NCBI GenBank assembly: GCA_038231495.1
Contig: JBBRLG010000454.1
Coordinates: 1 to 6,153, forward strand
DNA length: 6,153 nt
Reading direction: 5' to 3'
Origin: JBBRLG01 sp038231495
GTDB taxonomy: Bacteria > Planctomycetota > Planctomycetia > Gemmatales > Gemmataceae
This document shows, in pieces, positions 6,108-6,153 of this stretch (its first letter is position 1; each line of letters begins with the position of its first letter). The position numbers were made by a program, and so were the translations under genes. The notes under the pieces were generated by a model that ran no database searches, was not told where the DNA came from, and was given only the letters and a program-made list of their open reading frames with translations.

Positions 6108-6128
6108 CGTCGGGGCGTAAGCCCGACG
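6108..6128. repeat. Bulged hairpin with GTAA tetraloop after the large gene
   Basis: CGTC (6108-6111) pairs with GACG (6125-6128) and GGGC (6113-6116) with GCCC (6121-6124), closing a GTAA loop of the GNRA type; G6112 is bulged. It starts 19 bases after the TGA. It resembles GC-rich palindromes with a GCGTAAGC centre that I recall as frequent between planctomycete genes. It may protect or terminate the transcript, though no T-tract follows. Confidence 0.6.
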
Positions 6129-6153
6129 TGGTACGTTTCGTTGAACGTACCAC
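6128..6153. repeat. Perfect 10-bp hairpin at the window end
   Basis: GTGGTACGTT (6128-6137) and AACGTACCAC (6144-6153) are exact reverse complements around the loop TCGTTG. It shares G6128 with the hairpin before it, so the two are stacked end to end. The window ends at its last base, so a following T-tract (terminator) or further repeat units cannot be seen. Confidence 0.75.

Overview
The window is high-GC bacterial DNA that looks like a planctomycete, probably of the Gemmataceae. The main reason is the large protein's N-terminus: a basic stretch without a usual signal peptide, followed by the LESLEDR motif typical of the 'planctomycete extracellular' sorting region. This assignment rests on motif recognition, not on a search.

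Layout. Positions 1-141 hold the last 46 codons of a gene that enters from the left; its Lys/Arg-rich tail resembles the end of planctomycete IS4-type transposases. Positions 142-460 have no convincing gene but hold several stem-loops: a strong GC-rich one at 206-234 and, at 360-441, a structure that reads on the minus strand as an intrinsic terminator. That terminator lies just after a small minus-strand gene (461-664) for a 67-residue, very hydrophilic, lysine- and glutamine-rich protein of unknown function. Positions 665-1040 are a gene-poor divergent intergenic region with a plausible promoter (843-871) and a Shine-Dalgarno-like GGAG for the next gene.

Positions 1041-6089 are one gene for a 1682-residue mosaic exported protein. 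In order it has the sorting motif, Gly/Ser- and Pro-rich linkers, a propeptide-like region, a subtilisin-fold (S8-like) peptidase domain with Glu where subtilisins have catalytic His and with a large beta-rich insertion, a long Asp-box (BNR/Vps10/GH74-like) beta-propeller region with eleven recognisable Asp-boxes, a run of 19 glycines, and a C-terminal PPC-like beta-sandwich. After its stop lie two abutting hairpins (6108-6128 and 6128-6153) that may terminate transcription or belong to a dispersed intergenic repeat family.

The genes do not form an obvious pathway. The left part looks like accessory DNA (transposase tail, small orphan gene). The right part is a stand-alone surface or secreted protein that probably joins proteolysis to binding of a polymer or protein through its propeller. 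No CRISPR array, tRNA, rRNA or complete mobile element is visible. The most unusual points are the domain fusion, the altered peptidase active site and the paired bulged hairpins.
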